Of a DNA stretch of 64,000 nt, positions 39,317 to 49,575 are shown piece after piece. How positions within the stretch are numbered: position 1 is the stretch's first letter; each line of letters starts with the position of its first letter. This DNA comes from Dolomedes plantarius (Eukaryota > Arthropoda > Arachnida > Araneae > Dolomedidae), in assembly GCA_907164885.2 (NCBI GenBank), contig OU015501.1:25181591-25245590 (forward strand), given 5' to 3'. The translations under genes were made by a program, and so were the position numbers. The notes under the pieces are model-generated. The model ran no database searches and had not been told where the DNA came from. It saw only the letters and a program-made list of their open reading frames with translations.

Positions 39317-40576
39317 ACTCGCAATCTCTTTGTCTTGCAGTGTACAAAATTGCTGCTATATCCCTTCCGTTGATATTTGGAGAGCCACTGTATGAAATAG
39401 TATAATCATTTTACGTAAATGGAAAAGACCTCATGAATCGAGGTAATTATAGCTTGCTGCATAAAATTTCTTAGTACAATCGTACCTCCATTAATGTGGT
39501 AGTTAAGTAGACGTAGCGCATCTTGTGTAATACCCATGTAAAGCTATGGACGATTTTTCTCTTGCTTTTTTCTAATAACAGATTAACAAAGGCATAACTT
39601 ACAAGGAACTTATAGATAACACATGACAGGACATAACATCTTAATGCGCTGGATTTTCGTAGTTTTAGATTTGCGAAGAGTCCATATGGATAATTACACC
39701 TAATTAATTCTCCTCGGCGTGATCAACAATTTTTTATTATTTGGAAACTAGTTGTCCCCTTATATGTTTTATTGGGCATATTAAAAAGATGTGTTTTCCT
39801 CTTAAAAAGTGCATATTTTTGCATTTTGCGTTTGAAAATAGATGTTGAAATAAAATATCCACGCTGTGTTTTAAAATATTTTTATATTCCTTTAATTTTT
39901 GCAAATACATTATTAATTTTCAAGCTCGCGGATTACACAGCACATATGGCAATTTATTAATCTTCAGATCCATATACGATCTTTTCAAGTGAAATATTAA
40001 TTTTAAACAGAAAAACTAATTGGTTCACTACCATAACATGATAGTTTCATGCGTAATTTAATAACGAATTTGATCCTGACTGTAAACCGAAAATATTGTC
40101 GCTACCCATAAGCCTTTAATTGCTTGCACAAAGTTATTTTTTCGAACCTCTAGACAAGTAAATAGGGATTTTTTGATACGATTTCAATCGTTACATTTCT
40201 TTCAAATTCCTATGAATTTGGGTAAAAATAATCAGAAAAGAAACTTCATTGAAATTTTAAATGGCTTTTGCAGACTCACTTAAAATAATTCAGCTTCTAT
40301 AATACGTATTACAGCTATATATTTATTACGTTTTTATTAAATATGAACAGTAAGACAGAACTCATGACATTTTTTGCATACAACTGTGTGTACTTTGTAT
40401 GCTCTCACGACTACAGAGAAAATTCCCTCCCTGGGTAATTTAAATCGGATTACATACAGATTCCACTTGACCTCCTGAAACAAAAGTAAGGGCAAAATTA
40501 AATTTATTATTGCTTTTATTTATCCATATTATTTTCAAATTTTAATTCTCCTTTATTGCCTGTAGTAGAAAATATG
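39317..40576. other. AT-rich stretch without a supported gene
   Basis: No supported feature. The frame at 39772-39960 is Phe/Ile/Lys-rich noise. Confidence 0.6.
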
Positions 40577-41143
40577 GGGTGGGTGTTCCTAATATCACCT
40601 ACTCGTGTTTCTACAGTATGATTCGCGCTATGTATGAGAAAATGCAGTAACTTGTTAGTTCTGGGTTTGTACTAACAGTGGCGCTAGCGACAACGCTCTT
40701 ATCACTGACAACAGAAACTATATGGCGTCTGAAGTTGTTTTGGCTGTTGTCTTCGTAAACTTTGGCTCCAAAGAATCAGAATCCAGTGAATGACCAGGTA
40801 GGTGCATCCAAACTCTAATTTTGCTTATACCATTTGAAAGTGCATTAAACAGAGACTTTGCTAGCAACGCCTTTTAACAGGTGCTTCTAATTTCGCCTGG
40901 TAGGCGGTAAGAGGAACAGAGGTAGGCGATATTAGAACCGCTCTGGAGTTTACTTGATATTTCAATTTTTCCAATTTAGCTACATAACTTAAACTGCCAC
41001 TGGCTTTGGAGCTGGTTGATCTCAGGATACCAAAGGAAATAATTCTTAAGGATGTTCTTTGAGTTTCCAGCTTCATCAGAAAGTAAAAAGTGGATGAAAT
41101 GTCGAAAAAAAGTTAGAGTAGGCGATATTTGGGACACCTACCC
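40577..41143 (-). mobile_element. Possible pogo-like MITE with repeated end motif (567 bp)
   Basis: The inverted ends read GGGTGGGTGTTCCTAATATC on the left and, on the complement of the right, GGGTAGGTGTCCCAAATATC; both continue with CCTACTC. TA follows the right end (41144-41145), while the left flank reads TG, so that TA may have mutated. The end motif recurs inside: forward near 40879-40902 and reversed near 40919-40941. This repeats the layout of the pogo-like element at 3362-5055 with a different motif. Confidence 0.65.
40861..41076 (-). pseudogene. Possible pogo-type HTH remnant
   Basis: The minus frame of 71 residues contains RIISFGILRSTSSKASGSLS. This loosely recalls the FGIPRSTL-x-K-x-G core of the psq-type helix-turn-helix at the N terminus of pogo transposases. 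The frame then runs through an internal copy of the end motif, which suggests a deletion derivative. Only about 20 residues support the call. It could be chance. Confidence 0.3.
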
Positions 41144-41145
41144 TA

Positions 41146-43446
41146 ATAGCAATCAAGAAATTAATTTTTTAATTAGTTTAAAAATGTCCTCTCAAATCTA
41201 ACACTTCAATAATTTAAAGAGCATAAAAAATTAGGTATTATAAAATATATGCATGTTAGGAAAGTACTTAATGAAAATTTTAAAAATATTTATTTATGCC
41301 GTATTTTCACTTTCCTGCTTTAATAAATTTACTAAACTTTTTTCCTACATTTAATATTGTACCAAATACAAATTCATCACTGCTTATCTGGGAAAGTGCA
41401 CACCGAGTATGATAGTTTTAAAAACATCTATATTGTAAATGACTTTCCATAACCGTGTTTAGTGTCACTTAGCGAACTTTAATTTAGGGGGATACTCTTA
41501 CTATACAGTTTTCAAAGTAGTCAAATACTTAATCAACCTCCCACATCCTAACACCTGAAGTTCTAAAAGTGCTCTTTTAGAACTTCAAAGAACTTGACAT
41601 ACATTTCAGTAAATGTGTTGTTTCTAAAAGAAATTATCACTAGATTAATGCATACTCGTTTTATGTCCAAAGTTCCTAATTTAGGGAAAACTATATTTAG
41701 CAAACTGCGCTTAGAAATAAATTCGGGATATTTCCGCTAGTTTCTATATGATCTGGATTCACAATTTTCATATATTATATAGACAGTTGAAGGAATTTAC
41801 AAGAATGGTATGAATCCCAAATACGATTCCAATGTATTTGAAATGAGCTACCATTATGATGTTGCATTGAATTTTAACAAGGGATAATGTGAATTCCTTT
41901 AAGCTTTAAACAATCCAATTATGAGACTTTATGTAGATACTCTTCAGGGCTTTAGGAAAATAGATAAAGAACTAATCAGATGAATCTTACGAACTATTTT
42001 ATCCTATACAGAAAAGCATATATTTTGGTACTAGACTTGGAAAAATGCAAATTTGGGCTTCCCCAAATTAAATAAAGAACTGTGAACACCACAGGAATAC
42101 AAAATGCAAATTCTACAATTTACTAAATGTTAAGTGTCAAAATAAAGGTGTACCTTTCCTCAACTACTGGTGCATTCTGATTCATTAACTCCAGCCCATT
42201 GGATACATCATAAACAGTAGTAAACTAATAGAGGAACAGTAGAGCGATTACAGAAGATTCAATTTCAATATCGATTCAAGACGTCAGCTAATCTGGTGGA
42301 TAGTTGGAAGATGGTACAGCTTCGCAATCATAACTAAAGGGCATCGGTACGATTTTCAGAGAGTCCTCGTCTTGAAAAGTATTAAGCTGGCTGAATGTCA
42401 ATACTAGAAGGAACTATTATAACCAGCAATTTTTACTGTATTGAGTTAATCTTTTCCTGTTTGAATCTGTTCCCAGGTGTGAATTGGCCTGCTCAACAGG
42501 CCTGCACAACATTGAAACACCACATGTCCAAGGGATTCACCCTTAAATCTTTTGAAATGCTTTTCACAAAAACGCTTTGAAACAGTTCCAGTTATTTAAA
42601 AAGACTTAGTAACAAAATATGACTGCCTCGAGTGTCTAAGTGCGTAAGGGAACTGTGCTATATACAGCTGAACACACTTCAGCTTTGCTTGTATCTCATT
42701 TAAAATTTATAGTCATAACGTGAGGGGATCAGACAGAGTAGCTGCACTTCATGTAATGCTGTGCGTAATGTAATATAGTTGTCACTGGATCACATGTATT
42801 TCGATGATACATATTTAGAAAATTCACTAATAAATGACTTCAGTTATCAATTTTAAAACGCAATGCTAAGAAAAATTAAAAAACAATATAAAAAAGTATG
42901 TGCACATACAAAGTACTTCATAGATATCGAACATCACTTAGCAATGCAATTACAAAATAACACCTAACTTCGTCCAACAGATATTACTTCTCATAGCAAC
43001 GTCTGAGCAACGATCACTTCATACTACAACAATATTGTAACTGGAATTAGTGTTCATCCTTCAGGTTTACGAAAGGAAAAAAAATTATCACAAACTTAAT
43101 ACGAAACAGAATGCCACAGAGATCTGCTTTGAAACATTCTCTCTGCATTCTGTTCTTAGGAGGTACTATCAGCCTAAGTTCAGGTTTGTGGATGATAACT
43201 CTGGACCCTAACTTTCTGTAGATGATGATATGTTGTTGGTGACATGGACTGAGCCCAAAGGATTTCCCTAATATATTCATCCCTTTTTTAGTACCGAATA
43301 TTTCAAATACTATTCAAGACGACACACTCCAGAAAAGGAAAAGTAATTTCCTGTTAGATTACCCATGCATGAAAATATAGAATAACTCAAACAACATATC
43401 TTTCGCACATAGATCTCTGCGTATATTTTTTCAACTATTACTTAAT

Positions 43447-43448
<2 letters not shown>
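41146..43448. other. AT-rich stretch without a supported gene
   Basis: Structures seen: a perfect 13-bp-stem hairpin at 41557-41586 (GAAGTTCTAAAAG with CTTTTAGAACTTC, loop TGCT) and a small GGCCTG/CAGGCC hairpin near 42487. The minus frame at 43047-43280 lies in a somewhat GC-richer patch, but I recognise nothing in it. Confidence 0.55.

Positions 43449-43513
<65 letters not shown>
43449..43513. repeat. (AT)n microsatellite
   Basis: Pure AT repeat that ends at the left border of the next transposon. Confidence 0.97.
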
Positions 43514-43515
<2 letters not shown>

Positions 43516-44141
43516 GAGTGTCCCAAAAATGACCGACGATTTGAAAAATCAATTAAAGATAAGCTGATGGTGATAAAAATGTACGGTTTGCTGCATTCTG
43601 CTTAGGTAACCAGGGAATTTATTCTTACCAATTTTCAAAATTAGTTACAAAGTTCGTCAACAGATGGCGCTGCTGACTGGGAAAAACTATAAAACAATGT
43701 TTTCATAATAACCACCGTTTGCAGCAACAACGTGGCGCAGTCTGAGGACAAAATTCTCAGACGCCCGTGCAAACATTTCAGTTTGAATGTTCTGACAAAC
43801 AGCAGAGATGTATTGTTCCAGTTCATCTACAGTTTATGGATTGTGACGATACACCTGGTCTTTCAAGTACCCCCAAAGTAAAAAATCGCATGCTGTCAAA
43901 TAAGGCGAATAGGGAGGCCAATCCATGCCACTTTGCGTATGCTTCTTGCTTTGAAAACAATGTTTTATAGGTTTTCCCAGTCGTCAGGGCTATCTGTTGA
44001 CGAACTTTGTAACTAATTTTGAAAATTAGTAAGAATAAATTCCCTGGTTGCCTAAGCAGAATGCAGCAAAGCGTACATTTTTATCACCTTCCGTTTTTCT
44101 TTAATTGATTTTTCAAATCGTCGATCTTTTTTGGGACACCC

Positions 44142-44143
<2 letters not shown>
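43514..44143 (-). mobile_element. Mariner/IS630-like deletion derivative with inverted repeats of about 190 bp
   Basis: The ends read CCGAGTGTCCCAAAAA on the left and CCGGGTGTCCCAAAAA on the complement of the right. The arms stay similar for about 190 bases (for example GACGATTTGAAAAATCAATT with one context change). TA flanks both ends (43512-43513 and 44144-44145), but since the site is (AT)n this is weak evidence of duplication. The 630-bp element keeps only the C-terminal end of a transposase on the minus strand. Confidence 0.85.
43687..43930 (-). pseudogene. Mariner/IS630-like transposase, C-terminal remnant
   Basis: On the minus strand the translation shows WPPYSPYLTACDFLLWGYLK, then a segment with VYRHNP, a stop, TVDELEQYISAVCQNIQTEM and FVLRLRHVVAANGGYYENIV before the terminal stop (43687-43689). 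The WPP-x-SP-x-L-x-x-CDFFLWG block is the last catalytic region of this transposase group, and R-x-C/V-x-x-NGG-x-x-E is its usual C terminus. Roughly 80 residues remain of a usual 340-350. The N-terminal HTH and first two catalytic aspartates are gone. Confidence 0.85.

Positions 44144-44179
<36 letters not shown>
44144..44179. repeat. (AT)n microsatellite between two transposons
   Basis: A 36-base AT run is all that separates the mariner/IS630-like element from the Tc1-like element. Confidence 0.95.
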
Positions 44180-44184
<5 letters not shown>

Positions 44185-45401
44185 TCAAGAGCCAAAACAT
44201 TATGACCACCTGCCAATAACGAGTTGGCCCACCTTTGGCGCGCAACACAGCTTCAACCCGCCTTGGCATGGATGCCACAAGTCCTTGGTAGATGGCCGGA
44301 GAGAGATTGTACCAGATGTTTAAGCAACGGTCACGCAAATCCGAGATATTGTGAATTGGTGGTCTTTGAACTCTGAGCTGCCGTCCCATGACATCCCAAA
44401 TGTGTTCTATCGGATTGAGATCCGGTGAGTTAGGCGGCCAGGACATTAACTGGAATTCAGCATCATGTTCCTGGAACCACTCCAACACAATTTTAGCTTT
44501 GTGACACGGGGCGTTGTCATGTTGGAACATTCCATTTCCAGCTGGAAAAACAGAGGCCATGTAAGAGTGCAACTGGTCCGCAATGATGTTCAGATACCCT
44601 GTAGCATTCATGGTCTGCTCTACCACAACCACGGGTCTCAGAGACGCCCAAGAGAACATCCCCCAAAGCATAATACCGCCACCACCGGCCTGTGTATGAC
44701 CTACTGTACATTGAGGGAGCAACAGTTCGCCTGGAAGACGACGTATCCTGACACGGCCATCGGCGTGATGAATGACAAACCGTGATTCATCTGACCAGGC
44801 AACTCTTTCCCACTGATCCGTGGACCAGTCGCGATGTTCCCGGGCCCAGCGCAGGCGCAGTTGGCGATGACGCTTGGTCAGCAAAGGCACACGAGTGGGG
44901 CGTTTGCTGCGTAGCCCCATATCCAACAGTGTCCGCTGAACAGTGTGCTGCGATACTATTCTACTTGGCCCTGCATTGTATTGGGCTGTCAGCTGAGCCA
45001 CTGTCTGGCTCACCATTTTGCTTCACCATGCGAGACAGTCTCCGACGACCTTTTTCTTTGATAGCGTGTGGATGTCCAACACCATGTCTTCTACTGCTGG
45101 TTTCACCGTCATTCATCCACTTTGTATAAGTACTAACAACTGTAGGTCGCGAAAAACCCACGAGTCGTGCAATTTCGGAAATACTTGTTCCGAGCCTTCG
45201 AACTATTACAATCTGCCCTCTATCAAAGTCGCTTAGATCCTTAGCCTTTCCCATCACACACAGAAGTAAGTGAAAGAATGATTCTTCAGACTCTCCAGCA
45301 GCAGTTAAATACCACTTCCACCTGATCACGTGCCTTCCACGTCATCCAGGCGAATTCATTGCAAAATGTAGGGGTGGTCATAATGTTTTGGATCTTGAGT
45401 G
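44180..45401 (-). mobile_element. Tc1-like transposon, nearly full length (1222 bp)
   Basis: The inverted ends are CACACTCAAGAGCCAAAACA on the left and CACTCAAGATCCAAAACATT on the complement of the right; both continue to TATGACCACC (about 30 bp). The left has one extra CA. The outside bases are TA at both ends within (AT)n. A single transposase gene fills the interior on the minus strand. The moderate GC content contrasts sharply with the surroundings and suggests a recent arrival by transposition. Confidence 0.92.
44216..45254 (-). pseudogene. Tc1-family transposase with one frameshift
   Basis: Cut-and-paste DDE transposase. The gene starts at ATG 45254 (MGKAKDLSDFDRGQIVIVRR). This start lies upstream of the first helix-turn-helix (ISEIARLVGFSRPTVVSTY) and fits the family. 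A frame change near 45010-45020 moves reading into the second frame (SQTVAQLTAQYNAGPS), which continues through HTVQRTLLDMGL, WSDESRF (first Asp), FQHDNAPCHKA (second Asp) and SPDLNPIEHIWD (Glu). Otherwise all catalytic residues are intact. I count 36 residues between the second Asp and the Glu, where classical Tc1 has 34. The usual family end would be near GGPTRY. Here no stop follows: the frame runs on through the terminal repeat, the (AT)n tract and into the neighbouring element to 44084. With the frameshift it is probably inactive. Confidence 0.92.
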
Positions 45402-45402
45402 T

Positions 45403-45476
<74 letters not shown>

Positions 45477-45507
45477 ACATATATATATGTGTGTGTGTGT
45501 ATGTGTA
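45402..45507. repeat. Compound (AT)n/(GT)n microsatellite
   Basis: AT repeat with two AATATA interruptions, then TGTGTGTGTGTATGTGT. Confidence 0.96.
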
Positions 45508-46999
45508 CTGCTACGGCAAGCAAGCACTTACTCTGTAGGCATTCATCCATATACACGAGCAAATTTGTTGGCCGTTGTGAAACAAAATCGTCAGAACTGA
45601 GAAGAAACATCTACCATACGGTTGGAGTTTGAATCCAGGCCTACATGGTGGAAGATTGTGGCACTTAATATCTCACAATGCGGGATGTTTTTAAAGTGCT
45701 TATACAGTACAAAATTTTTCAAGCTAACCAATGACCGCAGATTTTTCTTAGAGGATTTCAAACCCTTCTGATAGATCTTTATATAATATGGTACTGATCT
45801 AAGAAGGCTTATTTTTTTTCAGATTCATAGCACAATATAAATAAAAGAAATAAAAAATATTTACTTAAAAGAGAACTGCACAACATAGGCGTTGTTTAAA
45901 CATAATAGAATAATTTCATCATTTATAATTTGATTGTTTCCTATGTATTCTTTCGTCTGAAATAGTCGAGCCCTTTTAAACTTCTTATTAATCTTAGATA
46001 ATTATTCGGTAATTCTTCTAGTTACGTGAGACAAATTAAAAAAATCCATGGTTAAGGAAACCACTGTAAACATTTAGCTTTTTTAGATTACATATTTTTT
46101 AAATAAATTAGATTTCGGAAAATTTTTATAAAAGAACTTTCAATTCGTCATTTAAAAATAAATATTTTATTAATTCATATGCATTCAATATTTAATCATC
46201 CATCATGCTAGAAAATTGTTCGTGTAAATATAATTTTTACTTCGAGATTTCTTAGTGCTGTATTCAACTAAGACTTTGTGTTCTTGCTTTTTTCATAATT
46301 CCATCCTTCTAAAGTAAAAAGTTACTGAAGAAATGTATACTTGGGAAAGTCATTGGGACACGATATAAAATAAATGAATAATACATATTTTGAATCCTGT
46401 AGTCTTTGTAAATTGTCATATCTTTTCAAACAGCATACTTATTATAAAACATTAGAATGTAAGATCAAAAATAATCAAAAACGGTTTTATACGCATTACA
46501 GTGAAGATAATCAGCAACGAAACGAAAGATAAAAAAGGGGAGGACACAAAATTCTCGGGCAGTACCCTTCGCATGCAAAAATGCTTTCAATATACTTTTG
46601 CATGCAAAGTCTCGTTCTTGCACAATGTATATCCAACTATGAATTTTAATATACACCATATAATTATTTTTTAAATGTTCTGGATGTTTTCCCATTTTTG
46701 TTTTTGTGTATTCATTGCATTTTTAATTTATCGTGTTACTTCCCATTTTCTATTAAGCTACATTTTCTCCCCGCCCTCTATTATTTGAATATAGCTGTCG
46801 AAATATTTTAAGTTCTTCTCATACGAAGTATGAGAAATGGGAATAGACTATGTATATTTCCATTTCAAGAGATAGTTATATCAATGGTTAGAGAGTTGTG
46901 GGAAAAGGAGGCCTTGACTGTTAAAAATTCAATGAAATTTTCCCTTTTGCTAGTGAAAAACATTTGACACTATTATTGTAATAAGCAGGATGTGAATAA
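45508..46999. other. AT-rich stretch without a supported gene
   Basis: A small hairpin (TCTCATAC/GTATGAGA) lies at 46817-46835. The minus frame at 46465-46695 has no known motif. Confidence 0.55.
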
Positions 47000-48040
47000 A
47001 ATTTCTAGACGGCTATCTAAATTGTTAGGGACCACCCAGCCGAAACTGTCAGGCACAAATTTACGGTTCCGATGCTTCGGGGAGCCAGAGAGATGCGTTG
47101 TACATTGCAACAATATGGTGTCATAAAACATCTAAAATTAAGAAGTCAGCAGCTATAAATCTGATGTCAAAGGTCGAGAAGCGGGGGACTGTCCGAGGAG
47201 AAAATATCCCAGACACGGACAGGCGTCGGAGTTAATTAAAATGCACCGGAACATTTCAGCAGCGACCAATGCGATGAGGGGGACCGAGAAGTTGACCTAC
47301 GAACAAGGTGACACATCCCTCATCCCAATAAAGGGGTGGTGCGAACGAATGAGAAGACAAGAAGGCCACAGCCAATAAAAAAAAAATATATATATATATA
47401 TACGAGTGTTGGAGCGTTTTCGAGAGAGCCCTTTATTAAAAAAAATGACGAGAAACTAAGCTGCCACAGGGCCGACAAGAGACTCCCTTATTGCAAAAAG
47501 AACGACAAATACCCTATGCTACTACAGGGCCGATGAGAATCCAAAGAATACGAAATTGAATGCCCAGCACTAGCTCCTTGCGAAAAATAAACAAAAAACA
47601 ATGAAATAAGATACTACAAGGCCAAGAAGAGAATCCAGTGACGACGTGAAATTGATTGTCAAGAGATGGTACTCAAACTGCGACGAAGTGCAGTATAACA
47701 AAGGAGCCGAATCCACTAATGCTACTAGGCCGGTACCTGGAGGTGTACGCATCCTCTTATCGCGGTTTGAACGCGCAAACGACCGCCAGCCAGTGCTGAC
47801 CAACCCGCAGATCATCATAGACGTGATCAACTCAGAGCAACATCCGAGGTGTATTCCAAGTTATCGTTGACCACTGAAATCCCGAACTCTTTTAGTGACG
47901 AGATACAGAACTCTATTGATTTCTCTCTACGAACTATAGTGACCGACAAATATTACACGAACTGTGATATCCAAATGGTGGAGACGGGTGCAACCGATAG
48001 CGACAGCAGCCCCATGGGTGAGCATATTTTCTAATATAAT
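47000..48040 (+). other. GC-richer unidentified segment with open frames and a degenerate repeat
   Basis: This kilobase is visibly less AT-rich than its flanks. It holds two overlapping plus frames in different phases: 47646-47870 (with the run ATRPVPGGVRILLSRFERAN) and 47849-48034 (with MVETGATDSDSSPMG). A donor-like GGGTGAGC follows the SSPM codons near 48018. A motif CTACAGGGCCGA(T/C)(G/A)AGA recurs at about 47462, 47518, 47611 and, shortened, 47721. I recognise no protein family, LTR or terminal repeats. Possibilities are a degenerate retroelement body, a MITE cluster, or a host exon. I cannot choose. Confidence 0.4.
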
Positions 48041-48954
48041 TTCTTTCACATCCTCGCTTATCACATGCTCGCCTCTTGCCCGTAAGGGTCTGCATTGCGA
48101 AAGTTATGATGAATAATATGAGTTGTAATTGTAAATGATTTATATATTGAATAATACTATATATTGAATAATACTGTATTTGAATAATACGAAGACTTCA
48201 GCATGATGTTAAATAATGTGTGTGTAAATATATGTGTAAATAAATTGTATATATAAATATAATAAGAGTGTATTTTTGAGATTTGTACCCCTTCTCTTAG
48301 TTAAGTTGTTGAAACAGAATTGGTCGCAACTCGACGCAAAGGTACTTATATACGATCACGGTCTAACGACCCCACGGATTCTTTCGCATTGCTTGCTTCA
48401 GGATAAATACATTTTCAGAAACATGACATATAATCAGTAAAGATTTTTCTCTAATGTGCCAGAACCAGAAAAAAGAGGAGAAAGAATTTGAGATAAAGTT
48501 AAACTACACGATTCTTTCAATTATTTTGATTTAATTTTAAGCTATTTAATTTAAGAAATTGAGATAAACAAAGGTCATTTACGATTTTCAGTTACATTTT
48601 TTACGAATTCGAGTACCTGAATAACAGATGAACTACAGGAACATTTGGTTGATTTATTTTATATTTATTTAATTAATATATCTGCATAAAGCCAAATAAG
48701 TTAGATCAAAATCTCAGTGCCAAAAGAAATTCCTTATCGAATTAACTTGTCTATTGTTCGAAGTTAGTTTTTCTGAAGAATTATTGGGAATTCTTTTCCT
48801 TCGGCGAAAATTCAAATATTTGACATGTTTTAGTAGAATATTATTTTATATTGATTACCTATTTCCATATCTTTATATCTAATAATTATTTTCAATTAGA
48901 AAGTAAACATGTTTAATGTAGTTATGTATATTAAAAAGTATAAAAAGATATGCT
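48041..48954. other. AT-rich stretch without a supported gene
   Basis: Simple ATATTGAATAATA repeats occur around 48140-48190. No other feature is visible up to the left end of the long-TIR element. Confidence 0.6.
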
Positions 48955-48957
48955 ATC

Positions 48958-49363
48958 TAGTCCAGTCAAATTGTGTTTTTCAGAGGAAAGTTTTGGGGTA
49001 GTTTTGATTACTTCTATTTTATATGTTTTTGGGGGTGCTGAATCCGAATCTGAGGTTTGTTAACAAAATTTCGTGACGCAACATTGAAGAAAATGCAAAA
49101 AAAGGTAAAAATTTTCATTTTTTGGCGGTTTTTTGCTTATAACTCGGAAACTATCAACTTTTCGTATATAACCCCATTTATCAAAATTAAAGTACATAAA
49201 ATTTCCTACAAATTTCCCTATTTAGGTTTTTTTCTCCGACGGACCGTTTGGGCTCAAGAGCTATTTGAAAATTGGCGTATTTCGGCTGTCTCCTCAAAAA
49301 CCCACTTTTTCCACTCCAAAATTCTAATTTATTATTAATGGCTGTCAATTAGTGAATTCCTCC
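48958..49363. repeat. Left arm of the long-TIR element
   Basis: Inverted copy of 51946-52352. The outer 60 bases are less conserved between arms (the right arm carries a GGGCCCCTTTTGAG segment lacking on the left). The inner 330 bases align well. Confidence 0.88.
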
Positions 49364-49575
49364 CAGTTCTCTGCACATACCTTATTTAGATCGTATATGT
49401 AGAGGTAGAGGTATTTTTTTCAAAAATAAAATAATGTTCAAGTTATTTAAAGAAGTCCGAAATTGTACAAATTAGTTGTAATTGTTACAAAAAAGTGAAA
49501 TTCCAAAGAAAAATCTTGAAAATTATTACATTTTATTATATTGAATTACAATACATATGATCATATATTACATTA

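Noticed and set aside
44465..45236. Plus-strand frames across the Tc1-like element
   Set aside because: They are antisense shadows of the transposase. The minus strand carries the HTH and DDE motifs.
49057..49338. 93-residue frame in the left arm with a counterpart at 51967-52194 in the right arm
   Set aside because: The similarity of the two peptides follows from the DNA identity of the inverted arms. There is no start context, motif or independent support.
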